DNA of 7,253 bases from Desulfobacterales bacterium. Its GTDB lineage: Bacteria; Desulfobacterota; Desulfobacteria; Desulfobacterales; C00003060. The stretch lies in NCBI GenBank assembly GCA_030613145.1, contig JAUWMM010000084.1, positions 1 to 7,253 of the forward strand, read 5' to 3'. The notes beneath the pieces are model-generated. The model made no database searches. It saw only the letters and a program-made list of their open reading frames with translations, and was not told where the DNA came from. Positions 6,158 to 7,253 of this stretch are shown here, piece after piece. Position 1 is the stretch's first letter. The number at the start of each line of letters is the position of its first letter. Position numbers and translations under genes: made by a program.

Positions 6158-6186
6158 ATGCTACATATAGGGAGTTCCTGAGTCAA
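6158..6186 (-). promoter_or_regulatory. Candidate sigma-70 promoter for the hybrid kinase
   Basis: On the minus strand TTGACT (6181-6186; 5 of 6), a 17-base spacer and TAGCAT (6158-6163; 4 of 6). It implies a leader of about 260 bases, which is long but without intervening minus-strand genes. Confidence 0.4.
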
Positions 6187-6552
6187 GAGTATACTCCGAT
6201 TGAGGAAGTATTACCAAATAATTCGGAGAGACATATACTTTGCGCCTCACTTTGCAAATGCACATAGTAAAACGCCGGGCTTTTAACAAGCGGCAACTAT
6301 CAGTTTTTACACTATATATTCGGCAGTCCCGCTATCTTTTGCCAGGGCTGATCTTGTTTTCTTGTAAGAAAATTCGCATATGTGATATGTTGACGACTTC
6401 GCAAAAGACTTTTTACGAAACTATCAAGATTTATTAGCGAAAAACGTCTTAATAACTACTCAAAGGATTTTTTTGGGCAACAGCCTGGAAAAAATTTTTC
6501 ATCGGGACAACGGACTAGTGACAACGAACCAGGGACATTACAGAAAACTTCC
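6187..6552. other. AT-rich gene-free stretch upstream of the 54-codon gene
   Basis: I see no convincing gene. A 65-codon plus ORF (6240-6437) starts at TTG, resembles nothing known and runs through a repeat end, so it is not called. The stretch contains the isolated repeat end at 6398-6424. No convincing promoter for the 54-codon gene was found. Confidence 0.5.
6398..6424. repeat. Isolated right end of the 6784-7011 element family
   Basis: Bases 6398-6419 are identical over 22 bases to 6976-6997 (core CAAAAGACTTTTTACGAA). The similarity goes on more weakly into TATCAA versus CCGTCAA. No matching left end is visible between the kinase gene and this site, so this looks like a solo end. Confidence 0.75.
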
Positions 6553-6563
6553 GGGAGGCCGAT

Positions 6564-6728
6564 ATGAAATCGCTTGACGAACAGGTTCTAAAGGTGACGA
6601 AAGAAATTGTGGCCAAATTTATTGAGGTGGGGCGCGTCTCTCCTGCTTCTTTTGATGAAACCTTTAAAAGCGTTTACAGGAGTGTCAAGGAAGCGATATT
6701 AGACAACGTTATCGAAGAAGAGGAATAG
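6564..6728 (+). CDS. 54-residue protein resembling the N-terminal part of MucR-type regulators
   Basis: The ORF from ATG 6564 has a strong site GGGAGG (6553-6558) 5 bases upstream. It begins MKSLDEQVLKVTKEIVAKFI, continues EVGRVSPASFDETFKSVYRS and ends with an acidic IEEEE tail. The pattern of a helix (LKVTKEIVAKFIE), a short GRVSP turn, then a second helix (FDETFKSVYRSVKEAI) resembles the N-terminal segment of MucR/Ros proteins (LTADIVAAYVSNN...P...LIxxVHxAL). The zinc-finger DNA-binding part is absent, so DNA binding by that route is not expected. It could be a small helical dimerising or adaptor protein. Its neighbours are intergenic repeats only; no operon partner is present. The gene is well supported by codon pattern, ribosome site and clean ends; the function is unknown. 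Confidence 0.72.
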   Translation: MKSLDEQVLKVTKEIVAKFIEVGRVSPASFDETFKSVYRSVKEAILDNVIEEEE

Positions 6729-6745
6729 TTTCTCTTAGATAGTAA

Positions 6746-6787
6746 CAATTTGCGTTTTTGAAGACATGGCCGCTACAACGACCATTA
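6746..6787. repeat. Dispersed repeat, copy B
   Basis: It matches copy A (3210-3251) at 35 of 42 positions without gaps. It starts 18 bases after the stop of the 54-codon gene and runs directly into the left end of the element at 6784. Confidence 0.7.
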
Positions 6788-7011
6788 AATTTGATGGTCT
6801 CGTAAAAAGTCAATTTTCCTCTCTCCGTGAGCATTTTGGGCGCACTCAAGGTGTTCAGCTAAAAGGCTAACACGTAGTGAAGCATGGCGCTCAACTCGGG
6901 CTACCGCCCTCAAACAGTTAGCATTTCTTAACGCTGAACATATTGACTGCTTTTTTCCCAAAATGCTCAATGTCGTTCGCAAAAGACTTTTTACGAAGCC
7001 GTCAAATTAAT
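6784..7011. mobile_element. MITE-like palindromic element, about 228 bp
   Basis: The left arm (6784-6840) and the right arm (6957-7011) are imperfect inverted repeats. The ends ATTAAATTTGATGG and CCGTCAAATTAAT match with small changes. Inside them CGTAAAAAGTC (6801-6811) mirrors GACTTTTTACG (6985-6995), and GAGCATTTTGGG mirrors CCCAAAATGCTC. Further inside, GTTCAGC and GCTAAC also recur inverted. No transposase is encoded. It fits a non-autonomous element or a large structured repeat. No clear target-site duplication was seen. Confidence 0.7.
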
Positions 7012-7042
7012 ATCCGGGTTAAGCTCAGACATTTACCCGGAT
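7012..7042. repeat. Perfect 8-bp stem-loop between the two elements
   Basis: ATCCGGGT (7012-7019) and ACCCGGAT (7035-7042) pair across a 15-base loop. It directly abuts the right end of the preceding element. No T-run follows on either strand, so it is not an intrinsic terminator; it may be part of the repeat unit. Confidence 0.5.
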
Positions 7043-7092
7043 CAAGATTGATCGTCACTGAAGCTCGTTTGAACCAGTTTGTCTCATAAGGC

Positions 7093-7240
7093 TAGAAGCC
7101 ATTTCAAAACCTCAGATCGCGTTCGAGGGCAAGGCGGGGGCCGATGATAAAGCGCAGCATACACGGGAAGTATGTGAGCATTTTGAAGAGGCCCTCAACA
7201 CAGCCATCGGGCGCTAGATGGCGTTTTGAAATGGCTTCTA
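7093..7240. mobile_element. MITE-like element, 148 bp, with perfect 18-bp terminal inverted repeats
   Basis: TAGAAGCCATTTCAAAAC (7093-7110) is the exact reverse complement of 7223-7240. The outer TA on each side could be a duplicated TA target, as with IS630/Tc1-type transposition, but that is inference. The inside is GC-richer and holds a small hairpin (CATAC-N7-GTATG) and no coding capacity for a transposase. A near-identical end lies alone at 732-750. Confidence 0.75.
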
Positions 7241-7253
7241 AAATAATCCGAAA

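Larger units (their letters stand above)
6729..7253. other. Gene-free, repeat-filled stretch to the window end
   Basis: No gene is supported here; the one longer minus ORF (6785-6982) lies wholly inside a palindromic element. The stretch contains dispersed repeat copy B, two complete inverted-repeat elements and a perfect 8-bp hairpin between them. Confidence 0.7.

Noticed and set aside
6061..6186. Possible cyclic-di-GMP (GEMM) or other riboswitch in the kinase leader
   Set aside because: I checked for the GEMM conserved blocks and did not find them; only short weak stems are visible.
6240..6437. 65-codon plus ORF starting at TTG
   Set aside because: Basic low-information sequence running through the repeat end at 6398; no good start.
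6785..6982. 65-codon minus ORF
   Set aside because: Lies entirely inside the palindromic element; open by chance.
6729..7253. CRISPR array or tandem repeats
   Set aside because: The repeats are inverted or dispersed, not regularly spaced direct repeats with unique spacers.

Overview
The window looks like a piece of chromosome from a deltaproteobacterium (Desulfobacterota, probably a sulfate-reducer relative). This rests on three things: a probable selenoprotein oxidoreductase, a cytosolic hybrid histidine kinase of a type common in that group, and intergenic regions filled with short palindromic repeat elements. The assignment is an inference from gene style; no ribosomal or other marker gene is present.

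Layout. Positions 1-579 (minus) hold the first 193 codons of an FAD/NAD(P)-dependent disulfide-reductase-type oxidoreductase. Its redox-active cysteine codon is replaced by an in-frame TGA, followed at the right distance by a selenocysteine-insertion hairpin. A plain gene caller would break this gene or miss it. Positions 816-1577 (minus) encode an outer-membrane beta-barrel protein with a signal peptide and a strong terminator; a 39-codon ORF just upstream overlaps its start codon. Positions 2030-2920 (plus) encode an LsrF-like class I aldolase/thiolase with a good promoter and ribosome binding site. Positions 3298-3579 (plus) encode a small protein with a zinc-ribbon-like N-terminus and a second cysteine cluster. 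Positions 3637-5892 (minus) encode a 751-residue hybrid kinase: an N-terminal Rossmann-like domain, two duplicated cysteine-rich PAS domains, a HisKA/HATPase core and a receiver domain. Positions 6564-6728 (plus) encode a 54-residue protein that resembles the N-terminal part of MucR-type regulators.

The gene-poor stretches (650-780, 2921-3297, 5930-6563, 6729-7253) hold at least three families of short repeats. They include two complete MITE-like palindromic elements at the right end (about 6784-7011 and 7093-7240) and isolated or decayed ends elsewhere.

The genes do not form an operon; most have their own promoter or lie in opposite directions. A loose theme is thiol and redox chemistry: a selenocysteine flavoprotein, a kinase whose PAS domains carry five equally spaced cysteines each and whose N-terminus may bind a dinucleotide, and a cysteine-rich small protein. 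A functional link among them is only a suggestion. The two observations most worth following are the selenoprotein and the Rossmann/Cys-PAS kinase.
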